Below, in pieces: positions 42,338 through 51,079 of a DNA stretch of 53,577 nt. The translations under genes were made by a program, and so were the position numbers. The first letter of the stretch is position 1. Each line of letters begins with the position of its first letter. The DNA is from Acidimicrobiaceae bacterium. Its GTDB lineage: Bacteria > Actinomycetota > Acidimicrobiia > Acidimicrobiales > RAAP-2. Under the pieces are notes generated by a model that saw only the letters and a program-made list of their open reading frames with translations, did not search any database and was not told where the DNA came from. The DNA is taken from the NCBI GenBank assembly GCA_003138855.1, contig PLHF01000059.1, positions 1 to 53,577 on the forward strand, in the 5' to 3' direction.

Positions 42338-42931
42338 TTGGACGGATCAGCCGGTCTGGCGACGCGCGGACCCTGGGTCGATCTGCATGGGCATCCGGGG
42401 CGCTGCGGCGAGGCCTACGCCGACCATCGCCGCCAACTCGCAGGACTGCACGGCCTGGTGCGCCATCACGGGCTGCCCCTCGTCCGGACCGCCGATGACA
42501 TCATCGCAGCCCATCGTGCAGGCACCACCGCCCTCTTCGTCACCTGCGAAGGCGCCGACTTCGTCGAGGACCGCCCGGAGCGTCTGGACGAGGCCCATGC
42601 CGCCGGGGTCCGGTCGATCACGTTGGTCCACTGTCGCCAGCACGAGTTCGGCGACCTGCAGACCGAGCCGCCGTTGCACGGCGGGCTCTCCCCGGCCGGG
42701 CGCGAACTGGTCCGCGAGATGAACAGGATCGCCCGGCTGATCGACGTCATCGGTGTCGACCATGTGGCGGTCGGCACCGACATGGATGCCAACTACCGGC
42801 CTGTCATGACCGAGTATGGCCAGTTCGGTGTCCTCGGGGATCGGTTGCAGGCGAGAGGGCTCACCCAGGCAGGGGTGGACCGGGTCCTCGGCGCGAACGC
42901 CGTGGATCTGATCCGGACGGTCTGCGGCTGA
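42338..42931 (+). pseudogene. M19 (renal dipeptidase family) protein with two internal in-frame deletions
   Basis: The 197-residue open frame is colinear with M19 dipeptidases but lacks two blocks. It starts VDLHGHPGRC (first metal motif), jumps at about residue 23 to GEAYADHRRQLAGL, continues through FVTCEGADFVED (bridging Glu71) and HGGLSPAGRELVREMNR, then jumps at about residue 130 to IARLIDVIGVDHVAVGTDMDANY (Asp motif) and a normal C-terminus. Intact relatives are 310-340 residues; the second gap removes the region with the two zinc-binding His. Each junction keeps the frame, and the gene still has a TTG start with GGAGAG upstream, so it could be translated, but dipeptidase activity is not expected. 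Confidence 0.7.
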
Positions 42932-42974
42932 CCGGTCGGTCAACGCTGCGGGGCATGGGTCCTGCGGTCAGCCG
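42925..42974. terminator. Candidate bidirectional terminator
   Basis: A perfect 10-base inverted repeat (CGGCTGACCG at 42925-42934, CGGTCAGCCG at 42965-42974) with a 30-base loop lies between the convergent ends of the dipeptidase and acylase genes. No T-run follows, so intrinsic termination is not certain. Confidence 0.35.
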
Positions 42975-42992
42975 ACGCCCGGTGCCGGCCGA

Positions 42993-45428
42993 TCAGGTCG
43001 AGGCGTCGAGGGTGGTGGTGGTCCCGCCGCCGTCCCGGGCCAGCTGGGCCGAGGTGAAGGGGAGCGGGACCCAGAGGCCCTTCGAGTAGAGCTTGGTCAT
43101 GTTCGCATACCACGGGGACGTGGAATCGGTGGCCTGCGAGTAGGTGAGGATGCCCTGGGACACGGGCCCGTTGGGTGTGAGCTCCGTGGTCATCACCAGC
43201 GAGGAGCCTTCATAGACCACGCCGTAGGGGAAATCGTCGAGCGGGCCACCCTGGCCGTCGGCGGCGTAGATGGCGTTGAAGCAGCCGGTGTCACAGCCGG
43301 GGATCGGGATGGAGGCACCGTTGCGGGTGACGTGCTGTACCTGGCCGTAGGTGGCATCCAGTGGGATCCCGTGGGACTGCAGGTTGAGTACGGCGTCGGC
43401 GAGGGCCCCCAGGATGGCGGGATTGCCCGTGTTGAGCTGCGAGGGGGTGGTCAACGGCTGGGCCGGATTGAAGGAGTCGGCCCAGAAGGCCGACGGGCCG
43501 GTGGGTGCGTAGGCGGCCCATTCGGAGAAGAGCCAGCCGCCGGTGGCGTTGAGTTCTCCGGTCTTGTCGTAGCCGGCGAGTGCCGAACAGGCCGATGTCA
43601 GGTCTACCGCCGTCCCGTTGGTCGCCTTCGCCGACGGCGTCTCGCGGCACGCGGCGACCAGGGAGTTGAGCACCAGCTGTGCCTCGAGGGACTGGTCGCT
43701 CTGCCACATGGCCTGGAGGGTCGGAATGGTGAACTTGGGTGGACCGAGCCCATCGGTGCCGGCCACCCGCTGGGCGATCATCTGGTTGCCGAGTCGGGTG
43801 CGTAGGCCCTGGATGGTGTTGATGTCGCCGATGATCGGCGAAAACGCCGGGAACGGGTCACTCGGGTTGGCCAACCAGTAGGAGTCGTTCGAGTTCTCGA
43901 CGTAGTCCGTCCGGATGGTGTGCGGCATGTGGGTGGAATTGAAGATGCCTGGGACCGGCGTACCGGGGTCGGTTCCCCAGGCGCACGTCGATCGTGAACC
44001 GTCCAGGGTCACCACACCGGCCGCGGCATAGACCAGCGCCGCCGCTCCCGGCGGGGTGCAGCTGTTGATCAGAGCGAGCGGCACGTTCGGCGTGTTGCCC
44101 ACGTCTCCGTAGAGCACGTGCCCGGTGTCGTCCGCGGCGATCGTGTTGAAGGTCGGGATGGCCAGGTAGGTCGACTCGACGTTCAACAGGTTCTGGACCG
44201 AGGTGGCCTGGCCCATCTTGAGGTACTGGTTGGCGGCCCGGGTCCCGTCGCTCATCGTCGAGTCGTCGACGGCATAGGCCGTCGTGGAGTTCCAGCCGTA
44301 GCCGGCCTGGGATACCACCAAGACCCGGCCCCATTGCGTCGTGTAGAAGGTGTGCGTCCGGACGCCGTGGCCGGTGTCGACCTTGGCCACGACCGTGCCC
44401 ATCTTGTGGGGCTGTCCGTCCACGTAGTAGCTGGTGGGATCACCCGGTACGAGCTTCAGCTGGTAGAAGGTGAAACGGAAGCTCGTGGAAACCGTGTGCG
44501 TCCACGCCAGGTCCTGATTGAAGCCGATCCCGACCAGGGGGAAGCCCTCGAGGGTGCCGCCGAGCACGTTGTACTGGCCCGGAACGGTGAGCTGGGCCAT
44601 CCAGAACCGCTCGGTGCCCTGCCAGGGGAAGTGCGGGTTGGCCAACAGCATCCCGTCGCCCGCCGCGGTGTCCTGCGAGCCGATCCCGATGCCGTTCGAG
44701 CCCAGGGTGGCATCGCCGGACTCGCCGAACTGGGCCGCGAGTGACGCGCTGGTCAGCGAGGCGGCCGCTGCTGTCGGAGACGGCTGCTCGTCGGCCGACG
44801 TGGCCGCCGAGGACTGGCTGGGAGGCGCGGCCTGCACCTCGTCGGCGATGAACTGTGCGCTGGACGCCTCGGTGGTGATCTGGACGCCCCGCAGCAGCAT
44901 GTCGGTGAGGGTGATCGGTCGGACCCACGGCTTGCCCGCACAGCGCGGATCGTGGAGGTTCCCTGAGCGGAGGTACGCGTTGTAGCCGGCGACGTACCCC
45001 CGGTAGACCTCCAGCACCTGGGGGAGTGGGCCGACGGGGGGCGGCTGGCTGAGCTGGGCCGTCGCCACGCCACTGGCCTTGATCGACTGCCAGAAGAAGT
45101 CCGAGTCGAGGTTGGAGTCGTACGCTCCCGCGGAGTAGTTGAGGCTCTGCCCGTTGGGTCCGAAGTACCTGGACCGCTCTCCATTGACGGTGACGAAGTC
45201 CTCCGCCAGCGTGCAGAAGTTGTCCTGGGTGAACGCCCACGCTTCGCCGTAGCCGAGCGCGGTGAAGTTCGCAGCCCGGATGTGGGGGATGCCCGCATGG
45301 TCCCGGGTGATGGTGACCTGGGACGATGTGGGAGCCGCCGAGGTGCCGGAACTGCATGCCACCAGGAGGGGGGCGATCACGACGAGCGCCAGCACGGCAG
45401 AGACACGCCGTACTGATCGCTGACCCAT
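42993..45428 (-). CDS. Penicillin acylase-family Ntn-hydrolase lipoprotein
   Basis: An 811-residue preproprotein of the penicillin G acylase / N-acyl-homoserine lactone acylase family. A signal peptide with lipobox LLVAC25 predicts a lipoprotein. The alpha chain starts near ITRDHAGIPHI; a Ser/Ala/Pro-rich spacer is followed by the autocleavage site G243-S244-N245 (LGSNGIGIGS), giving the beta chain with N-terminal nucleophile Ser, then MLLANPHFPWQGTERF as in the family. Substrate may be an N-acyl lactone, a beta-lactam or another amide. Start: ATG 45428; a TTG three codons upstream has a better-spaced GAGGTG and is equally possible. It is divergent from the cysteine synthase remnant. Confidence 0.9.
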   Translation of the reverse strand: MGQRSVRRVSAVLALVVIAPLLVACSSGTSAAPTSSQVTITRDHAGIPHIRAANFTALGYGEAWAFTQDNFCTLAEDFVTVNGERSRYFGPNGQSLNYSAGAYDSNLDSDFFWQSIKASGVATAQLSQPPPVGPLPQVLEVYRGYVAGYNAYLRSGNLHDPRCAGKPWVRPITLTDMLLRGVQITTEASSAQFIADEVQAAPPSQSSAATSADEQPSPTAAAASLTSASLAAQFGESGDATLGSNGIGIGSQDTAAGDGMLLANPHFPWQGTERFWMAQLTVPGQYNVLGGTLEGFPLVGIGFNQDLAWTHTVSTSFRFTFYQLKLVPGDPTSYYVDGQPHKMGTVVAKVDTGHGVRTHTFYTTQWGRVLVVSQAGYGWNSTTAYAVDDSTMSDGTRAANQYLKMGQATSVQNLLNVESTYLAIPTFNTIAADDTGHVLYGDVGNTPNVPLALINSCTPPGAAALVYAAAGVVTLDGSRSTCAWGTDPGTPVPGIFNSTHMPHTIRTDYVENSNDSYWLANPSDPFPAFSPIIGDINTIQGLRTRLGNQMIAQRVAGTDGLGPPKFTIPTLQAMWQSDQSLEAQLVLNSLVAACRETPSAKATNGTAVDLTSACSALAGYDKTGELNATGGWLFSEWAAYAPTGPSAFWADSFNPAQPLTTPSQLNTGNPAILGALADAVLNLQSHGIPLDATYGQVQHVTRNGASIPIPGCDTGCFNAIYAADGQGGPLDDFPYGVVYEGSSLVMTTELTPNGPVSQGILTYSQATDSTSPWYANMTKLYSKGLWVPLPFTSAQLARDGGGTTTTLDAST

Positions 45429-45571
45429 GGTCTGCAAGCTATTCACCTCGCCCCCACCTGTCCAGATGGAGGTCGAACACGCCTGGCCCGCTGCGGCCAA
45501 CGGCACGTGGGCGTCTCCATGCAGCCGTAGGGTGGGTGGCCCCAGCTCGCTCTGGAGAGGAGGCCCGGACC

Positions 45572-46279
45572 ATGCCCACGTTTCGACTCGGCGCGACCGT
45601 GCTCGACGCCATCGGCTCGACGCCCCTCATCGAGGTGGACGGCATCTGGGTCAAGCTCGAGTACCTGAATCCGTCCGGCTCGATCAATGCCCGTATGGCC
45701 CGGTACATCATCGAACGGGCCGAGAGCGAGTGCCTCCTCCACCCGGGCGACACCATCGCCAACGGGTTCGTGCCGGACATCTACCGGCGGTACAGCTCAT
45801 TGGTGGACCGGGTGATCGCAGTGCACAGCGATGAGGCGATCACCGAGATGCGCCGGCTGGCGCGCGAGCACGGGCTGCTGGTGGGCCCGAGCTCGGGGGC
45901 GAACTTGGTCGCCGCACGCCGCCTCCTCGACGAGGTGCCCGGGGTGTCGACGGTCGTCACGATCTGCTGCGACGAGGGGGAGAAGTACCTGAGCGGGTAC
46001 TTCACACCCACCCCGCTCTCCGCGGCTCCCAGATCACTCCGGAGGAGACCGCGTCGGCCGACGTCAGTGACCAGGCGGCGGTGCTGTTCCGAGGTGGACG
46101 ATGTCGGCGTACGGCCCCCGCCTGCGCCCGGGTGCGGTGACGGAGAGCTCCTGTGCGACCGTGCCGCCGAAGCTGACGTCGAGCACGCAGGCCGTCGGCC
46201 ATCCCACCGCGGCCAGTCTGCAACTCTGTCCGTTCTGCCACGACCCAGCCCCAGAATCCGTCCTACAGTCTGGCGATGA
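45572..46279 (+). pseudogene. Cysteine synthase-family protein, centre deleted and PLP lysine lost
   Basis: The frame starts like a cysteine/cystathionine-beta-synthase (TVLDAIGSTPLIEVDGIWVKLEYLNPSGSI) but Asn39 replaces the PLP-binding Lys of the usual GSIKAR. After HPGDTI (residue 62) it runs straight into ANGFVPDIYRRYSSLVDRVIAVHSDEA and VGPSSGANLVAA, which normally lie about 150 residues later, so the asparagine loop, SGNTG block and most of the PLP site are missing without frame loss. Family sequence ends at DEGEKYLSGYF (46003); a 90-residue Arg/Pro-rich extension follows, whose TGA overlaps the next ATG (ATGA). Ribosome site GGAGAGGAGG is excellent, so it may be expressed, but not as a synthase. 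Confidence 0.75.
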
Positions 46280-47031
46280 CCCCATCACGCTTCAGTGGAC
46301 GGACCGCGCTCGTCACCGGGGGGGCGTCGGGCATCGGGCGTGCCACGGCACTGAGACTGGCCGGCGAAGGAGCCGCGGTGGTCGCTGCCGACGTCAACGC
46401 CGAACTCCTCGGCCAGCTCTCGGCGGATGCAGCCGGTCTGGCCGGGTCCGTCACCGCCCTGGTCGGCGACGTGGGTTCCGAGGAGGGGGTCGAACGGACG
46501 GTCGCCGAATCCGTCGGACGCCTCGGCAGGCTCGACGTGGTGGTGAATGCCGCCGGCGTGCTGTCGTTCTGCCACTCCCACGAGCACACACTGGACGAAT
46601 GGAACCGCCTGATCACGATCAACCTCACCGGAACCTTCCTCGTCTGCCGCGAGGCCATCCCCCACCTGCTGGTCACCGGCGGCAACATCGTGAACCTCGC
46701 GTCGACCGCCGCCCACAAGGGCCAACCGTGGGCGGCTGCCTATGTCGCCTCGAAGGGCGGCGTGCTCGCCCTCACCCGGGCGCTCGCCGTCGAGTACGCG
46801 GGTGGGGGCCTGCGGGTGAACAGCATCAGCCCGGGTGCCATCAACACGCCGATCACGTCGGCTTTCCATCTGCCGGAAGGTGCGGACATCTCGCTCATCA
46901 ACCGGGTGTCGCCGATGGGGAGGTTCGGCACGCCCGAGGGGATTGCCGCGGGGATCGCCTACGTGGCATCCGACGAGGCGTCGCACATGAACGGGACCGA
47001 CATCCTCATCGACGGCGCCACCGTGGCCTGA
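46276..47031 (+). CDS. Short-chain dehydrogenase/reductase
   Basis: A 251-residue classical SDR. The NAD(P)-binding TGGASGIGRA, an Asp after the second strand (VVAADVNAE, favouring NAD), NAAGV, the catalytic Ser in LASTAA and Tyr/Lys in YVASKGG are all present; the C-terminal NGTDILIDGATVA is normal. It would oxidise or reduce a hydroxy or keto group; the substrate is unknown. Its ATG overlaps the end of the upstream degenerate cysteine synthase frame by four bases. Confidence 0.92.
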   Translation: MTPSRFSGRTALVTGGASGIGRATALRLAGEGAAVVAADVNAELLGQLSADAAGLAGSVTALVGDVGSEEGVERTVAESVGRLGRLDVVVNAAGVLSFCHSHEHTLDEWNRLITINLTGTFLVCREAIPHLLVTGGNIVNLASTAAHKGQPWAAAYVASKGGVLALTRALAVEYAGGGLRVNSISPGAINTPITSAFHLPEGADISLINRVSPMGRFGTPEGIAAGIAYVASDEASHMNGTDILIDGATVA

Positions 47032-47055
47032 CCGACCCCCGGGCGCTCGGACCGG

Positions 47056-47907
47056 CTAGGCGAAGACGACCGTCCGGCTGCCGTTCAGGAGCACCCGGTC
47101 CTCCAGGTGCCACCGCAGTCCCCGGGCGAGTACCGAGCGCTCGATGTCCCGGCCGATGCGCAGAAGATCCTGCACCGTGTCGGCGTGGTCGATGCGGCTC
47201 GAGTCCTGCTCGATGATCGGACCGGTGTCGAGCTCGGATGTCACGTAGTGACAGGTGGCACCGATCAGCTTCACTCCTCGCTCGAATGCCTGGTGGTAGG
47301 GGCGGGCGCCTGCAAAGGAGGGAAGGAAGCTGTGGTGGATGTTGATGATCCTTCCGGGATAGCGGGCGCACACTTCGCCCGGGATGATCTGCATGTAGCG
47401 CGCCAGGACCATCACGTCGCCGTCGAGCGCCTCGAAGTGCGAGGCGACCTCGGCCAGCGCCTCGGACCTCCGCTCGACCGTGACGGGCACGTGGTGGAAT
47501 TCGATGCCGTGCCACTCGACCAGCGGGCGCAGATCGGGGTGGTTGGAGATCACTGCGGGGATCTCGCACCGGAGATCGCCGCTGCGCCAGCGATACAGGA
47601 GGTCGGCAAGGCAGTGGTCCTCCCGGCCGACCAGCACGACCACTCTCTTGCGGACGTCGGTGTCGCTCATGCGCCAGTCGAGCCGGAACTCGTCTGCCAG
47701 GTCGGCGAACCGAATGCCGAACTCCTCGGGCCCGAAGGGAAGGCTCTCGGCCAGCACCTCGATGCGCTGGAAGAACTGCCCGGTGGCGAGATCGCCGTGC
47801 TGGGCGGCCTCAACGACCCATCCGCCATGCGAGGCGATGAATCCGCTGACCGCGGCCACGATCCCCGTCCGGTCCGGGCACGTGATGGTGAGCACGAAGC
47901 GTCTCAT
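47056..47907 (-). CDS. purU: Formyltetrahydrofolate deformylase
   Basis: A 283-residue PurU. It hydrolyses 10-formyl-THF to formate and THF, balancing one-carbon pools and supplying formate to PurT. The N-terminal ACT domain (about 1-80, FVLTITCPDRTGIVAAVSGF) is a regulatory amino-acid-binding module; the C-terminal formyltransferase fold contains the catalytic Asn-His-Asp set (IINIHHSFLPSF, GATCHYVTSELDTGPIIEQD). ATG 47907 is chosen because the ACT domain begins there; the in-frame ATG at 47931 adds eight non-homologous residues. It converges with the SDR gene and is not in an operon. Confidence 0.94.
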   Translation of the reverse strand: MRRFVLTITCPDRTGIVAAVSGFIASHGGWVVEAAQHGDLATGQFFQRIEVLAESLPFGPEEFGIRFADLADEFRLDWRMSDTDVRKRVVVLVGREDHCLADLLYRWRSGDLRCEIPAVISNHPDLRPLVEWHGIEFHHVPVTVERRSEALAEVASHFEALDGDVMVLARYMQIIPGEVCARYPGRIINIHHSFLPSFAGARPYHQAFERGVKLIGATCHYVTSELDTGPIIEQDSSRIDHADTVQDLLRIGRDIERSVLARGLRWHLEDRVLLNGSRTVVFA

Positions 47908-48185
47908 GTGCCCATCATGGCCGGTTCTCACCTGAGGGCGCTCGAGTGCCGGATCGCTGCTTCAGCCTCCACGGAGGCACGATGTCGCCGACGGCCACCG
48001 CCGGGGAGATGATCACGAGGGGTAGGAGCTCACCGAGCCGTAGGTCCACCATGGTCCTCCGCTGGCCTTCGCGGTGACAGTGCTGCGCGTGCTCCCGACG
48101 CCAGAGGCCCCTGGGTCCCACTGCATGGTGCCCGTCGACCACATGGTGTCCGTCGAGCATGCCGGCTGGAGCGAGCCCCTCCGGG

Positions 48186-48464
48186 TCACTCCTCGTCGTC
48201 GGCCTCCACCACCGTGACGTCCTCCTCGACGGCGTGCAACCTGCCGTCGTCACCTCTGACGGCGATGGTCTCGTCGACGACGACGTCGCCATCCGATGTC
48301 ACCGTGGTGATGGTCTCGTCGGTGGCGACGATGTTACCGTCGCCATCCACCGCGGCGACCAGGTCGTCGACCACGACGTTCCCCTCGTCGTCGACGACCT
48401 CGGTCTCGACCTCCACCAGTTCGAGCGCGTCCTCACCGGCGGGTGTTTCGTTGGTCTCACTCAT
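48186..48464 (-). CDS. Very acidic small protein with tandem DGDG repeats
   Basis: A 92-residue protein of unknown family. After a short N-terminal leader it consists of about four 14-16-residue repeats: VVDDEGNVVVDDLVAA, VDGDGNIVATDETITT, VTSDGDVVVDETIA, VRGDDGRLHAVEEDVT, ending in an acidic tail. The Asp-Gly turn followed by alternating Val/Ile/Thr suggests short beta strands stacked into a ladder with acidic turns, perhaps calcium-binding, but this is inference. ATG 48464 is preceded by GGGAGG. Its net charge is extremely negative, the opposite of the protein at 18743. It stands alone between purU and the NTF2 gene, on the same strand. Confidence 0.65.
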   Translation of the reverse strand: MSETNETPAGEDALELVEVETEVVDDEGNVVVDDLVAAVDGDGNIVATDETITTVTSDGDVVVDETIAVRGDDGRLHAVEEDVTVVEADDEE

Positions 48465-48522
48465 TATCGGCCTCCCTGACAGTGGGCCGGGCCGGCCCGC
48501 CACCAGATCATGGCATGTGGCG

Positions 48523-49014
48523 TCAGCCGAGCGTCGAGCGCCCGTCGGTGGCCCACCAGTCGGCCGTCAGCCGCAGGCCCTTGATCGGCGCTCTGGGCAT
48601 CAGCTCCTCGTAAGTGCGCCGGTACCCGGTGTGGGCGATCCGCCAGGCCCCCTCGTCCTTCACGTAGCGGTCGGTGTAGAACGCGGCGCCCTGGATGTTG
48701 ATCCCGATGTCGGTGAGGATCACGACGTCCTCCAGGGCCCAGACCCCGGTTGCCTCCGCCCGTCCGATCAGGTCGATCTCCGGGTGATGGCACCGGTGGC
48801 TGCTCAGCATGGTGGTGGCACCCATGGAGGTGCGGAGGAACTCCATGATGGCGTCCCGGCCCTCGAACTCGTAGAGCCCGCCCCCGTACCTGGCGGTGGC
48901 GTCAGGGGTGAAGCAGGTCTCGATGTCGTCCCACAGCTTCTGATCGAGGCATCGCAGGTAGCGGTACTTCAACCGTTTGATCAACTCGATCTCGACGAGA
49001 TCCTCGGGCGTCAT
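48523..49014 (-). CDS. NTF2/SnoaL-like protein (nuclear transport factor 2 family)
   Basis: A 163-residue cone-fold protein: IELIKRLKYRYLRCLDQKLWDD at the start, CFTPDATARYGGGLYEFEGRDAIMEFL, and SSHRCHHPEIDLIG, VWALEDVVILTD in the middle, as in SnoaL-like and limonene-epoxide-hydrolase-like NTF2 proteins (DUF4440/SnoaL_4). Such proteins act as isomerases, hydrolases or dehydratases in steroid, terpene and polyketide catabolism. ATG 49014 is preceded by GAGGAG. Downstream, on the same strand, of the DapB-like and SDR genes, 58 bases after the former; the three probably form an operon for an unknown small molecule. Confidence 0.85.
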   Translation of the reverse strand: MTPEDLVEIELIKRLKYRYLRCLDQKLWDDIETCFTPDATARYGGGLYEFEGRDAIMEFLRTSMGATTMLSSHRCHHPEIDLIGRAEATGVWALEDVVILTDIGINIQGAAFYTDRYVKDEGAWRIAHTGYRRTYEELMPRAPIKGLRLTADWWATDGRSTLG

Positions 49015-49072
49015 CGTTGCTCCTCTGCGTGTCGTGGGCTGCGAGCCGGACGGTCGTGTGCTCGGTGCCGGT

Positions 49073-50152
49073 CTACCGGATCGTCCCCTTGCCGGGGATG
49101 AGCGGGAGGTCGAGGGCGGTGACCCACCCGGGGGGAAGGTCGTTGACCGCCGGCACCGCATTGAGCGCGCGCAGGCCCGTGGCGAGGCAGCCAGCGGCGG
49201 CCGCATCACGCCCGCTCCCGTCGGTGAACCGGAACGCGGTCTCCTGGGTGATCGACGGTGAGCCAGTGATCTCGACGCGATAGACGTCGTTCCGGGTACC
49301 GCGGGGCCAGTCGGGCGCGGCACCCTGCCCGACCCGGTTCACGTGCTCGAGGCAGATCCGTGGCTCGCCGCGGTAGATCCCGTTGATGGTGAATCGGATG
49401 GCTGCGACCTCACCGGGTTGGATCCTGCCCTTGGCGGTCGCGATCGCTGTGTCGGTCACCCACTTCTCCCAGGTGCTGGTGATCCCGTCGAGTTCGATGC
49501 CCACGGCATGGGCCATCATGGGCACCGTCGCACCCCACGCCATGACCAGGATGTCGGTGTGCTCCAGGAGGGGGATGAACTCGGGTGGCTGCCCGATGCC
49601 CATCTCGGTCTCGTAGTCCCCCTCGTAGTTGATGTAGTCGAGGATCTCGAGTGCCCGCACCTGGCGCACCTCCCCGCACAGCCCCATCAGCGTCATCGGG
49701 AAGAGGTCGTTGGCGAAGCCGGGGTCGATCCCGGTGGTGAAGCACGAAGCGCCTCCCTCGGCACACGCCTCGGTGATCGGGTCGATCCACACCGGAGGGT
49801 TCTGGGACATGGCCGGCCACACCCAGGGGGTCATGGCCGTGGAGCACACGTCGACGCCGGCGCGGAGGAACGCACCAATGTCGCGGATGTTGTCAGCGGC
49901 ACCCGCCGCGGTCGGACCGTAGTGGACGAGCGCATCGGGGCCAAGGGCGATCAGCGCGGCGACGTCGTCGGTGGCCGTGAGCCCAATCGGCCCGATCCCG
50001 CAGACCTCGCCGGCGTCCCTGCCCACCTTCTCGGGGTTGTTGACGCCCACCCCCACCAGCTCGAAGCCGGGATGGCGGAGGATCTCGGGGATCACCATCT
50101 TCCCCACGAAGCCCGTGCCCCAGACGACCACCCGCTTGGCCGCGCCGGTCAC
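49073..50152 (-). CDS. DapB-like NAD(P)-dependent oxidoreductase
   Basis: A 359-residue Rossmann-fold protein (RVVVWGTGFVGKMVIPEILRH) resembling the dihydrodipicolinate reductase-like or 2,4-diaminopentanoate-dehydrogenase-like group common in actinobacterial steroid and aromatic catabolic clusters. Other blocks: PDALVHYGPTAAG, STAMTPWVWP, TGIDPGFANDLFP and ITGSPSITQETAF. It is not a DapB of lysine synthesis, which is shorter. GTG 50152 overlaps the SDR stop by four bases (GTGA), so the genes are coupled. Substrate unknown. Confidence 0.85.
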   Translation of the reverse strand: MTGAAKRVVVWGTGFVGKMVIPEILRHPGFELVGVGVNNPEKVGRDAGEVCGIGPIGLTATDDVAALIALGPDALVHYGPTAAGAADNIRDIGAFLRAGVDVCSTAMTPWVWPAMSQNPPVWIDPITEACAEGGASCFTTGIDPGFANDLFPMTLMGLCGEVRQVRALEILDYINYEGDYETEMGIGQPPEFIPLLEHTDILVMAWGATVPMMAHAVGIELDGITSTWEKWVTDTAIATAKGRIQPGEVAAIRFTINGIYRGEPRICLEHVNRVGQGAAPDWPRGTRNDVYRVEITGSPSITQETAFRFTDGSGRDAAAAGCLATGLRALNAVPAVNDLPPGWVTALDLPLIPGKGTIR

Positions 50153-50934
50153 CGGAGCATCTCGCCCGAGTTGACGAGCAGGTACTGGCCGGTGACGGCC
50201 TTGGCGTGGTCCGAAGCGAAGAATGCGGCCACGTCGGCCACCTCGCCGTCCTCGGTCATGCGGCGGAGCGGGAACTTGCCGACGATGCCCTCGAGGACCT
50301 CCTCCTTGGTGCGGCCCTGGTGATCGGCCGTGCCGTTGACGAACATCTCCACGGGCGGCCCCCACATCCACGACGGGATGACCATGTTGAAGCGGATGTT
50401 GTCGGGCCCGAGCTCGTCGGTCAGGTAGTACATCGCCGTCAGCAGGGCGCTCTTGGATGCGGCATAGCCACCCTGGGGCATCTGGGGCTGGAACATGGAC
50501 TGCGAGCCGATCAGCACGACGGACCCACCGCCACCCTCCTTCATCGCCTTGGCCACCGGGCGGATCACGGTCAGCGCACCGATGACATTGGTGTCGAACG
50601 CCGCCCGCCAGTCCTCGAACTTGAGGTCGTAGAGGCCGCCCCACGCATGCTCGAACGCCGCCACCTGGATCAGCGCGTCCACCGAGCCGAAACGGCGTTG
50701 CGCGGTGTCGACCAGAGAGGCACAGGACTCGGGATCGGTGATGTCGGTAACGTGGACGGCCACCCGCTCGCCGGTCTGGTCGAGCTCGGCTGCGATCTCC
50801 TCCAGGCTCGACCCGGTCCGCGCCGCCAGCACCACGTTGGCACCGTCGCGCAGGGCGCTGGTGGCGCACTCGCGGCCGAGGCCCCCACCGACGCCCGTCA
50901 CGAGTACGGTCTTGTTCGCCAGGATCATTCCCAT
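50149..50934 (-). CDS. Short-chain dehydrogenase/reductase
   Basis: A 261-residue SDR with VTGVGGGLGRE (cofactor loop), VVLAARTG, QVAAFEHAW in place of the usual NNAG, the catalytic Ser in LIGSQSMF and Tyr/Lys in YAASKSALL. The NNAG replacement by IQVAA is unusual but occurs in some subgroups; activity is still expected. First gene of a three-gene minus-strand unit with the DapB-like oxidoreductase (4-base overlap) and the NTF2 protein, hence probably a module acting in sequence on one compound, possibly steroid-like (inference). Confidence 0.88.
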   Translation of the reverse strand: MGMILANKTVLVTGVGGGLGRECATSALRDGANVVLAARTGSSLEEIAAELDQTGERVAVHVTDITDPESCASLVDTAQRRFGSVDALIQVAAFEHAWGGLYDLKFEDWRAAFDTNVIGALTVIRPVAKAMKEGGGGSVVLIGSQSMFQPQMPQGGYAASKSALLTAMYYLTDELGPDNIRFNMVIPSWMWGPPVEMFVNGTADHQGRTKEEVLEGIVGKFPLRRMTEDGEVADVAAFFASDHAKAVTGQYLLVNSGEMLR

Positions 50935-51079
50935 CTTCTAGCAGACGTGCCCCGGCACACCGGATTCTGCCCGGGCGGGGCGGCTGTCGGAGCCGACAAC
51001 TGACCTTCGGCCCTTGTCCGGTCGGAGCGGGATGCAAGAAGATGGGGGCAGGTCGCAGGACGACGATGGAGGTGCCGTG

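Noticed and set aside
49073-51037. A 654-codon minus-strand frame as one fusion protein
   Set aside because: Only the part from GTG 50152 is the DapB-like enzyme. The upstream part is an out-of-frame shadow of the SDR gene, and a GTGA overlap marks the true boundary.
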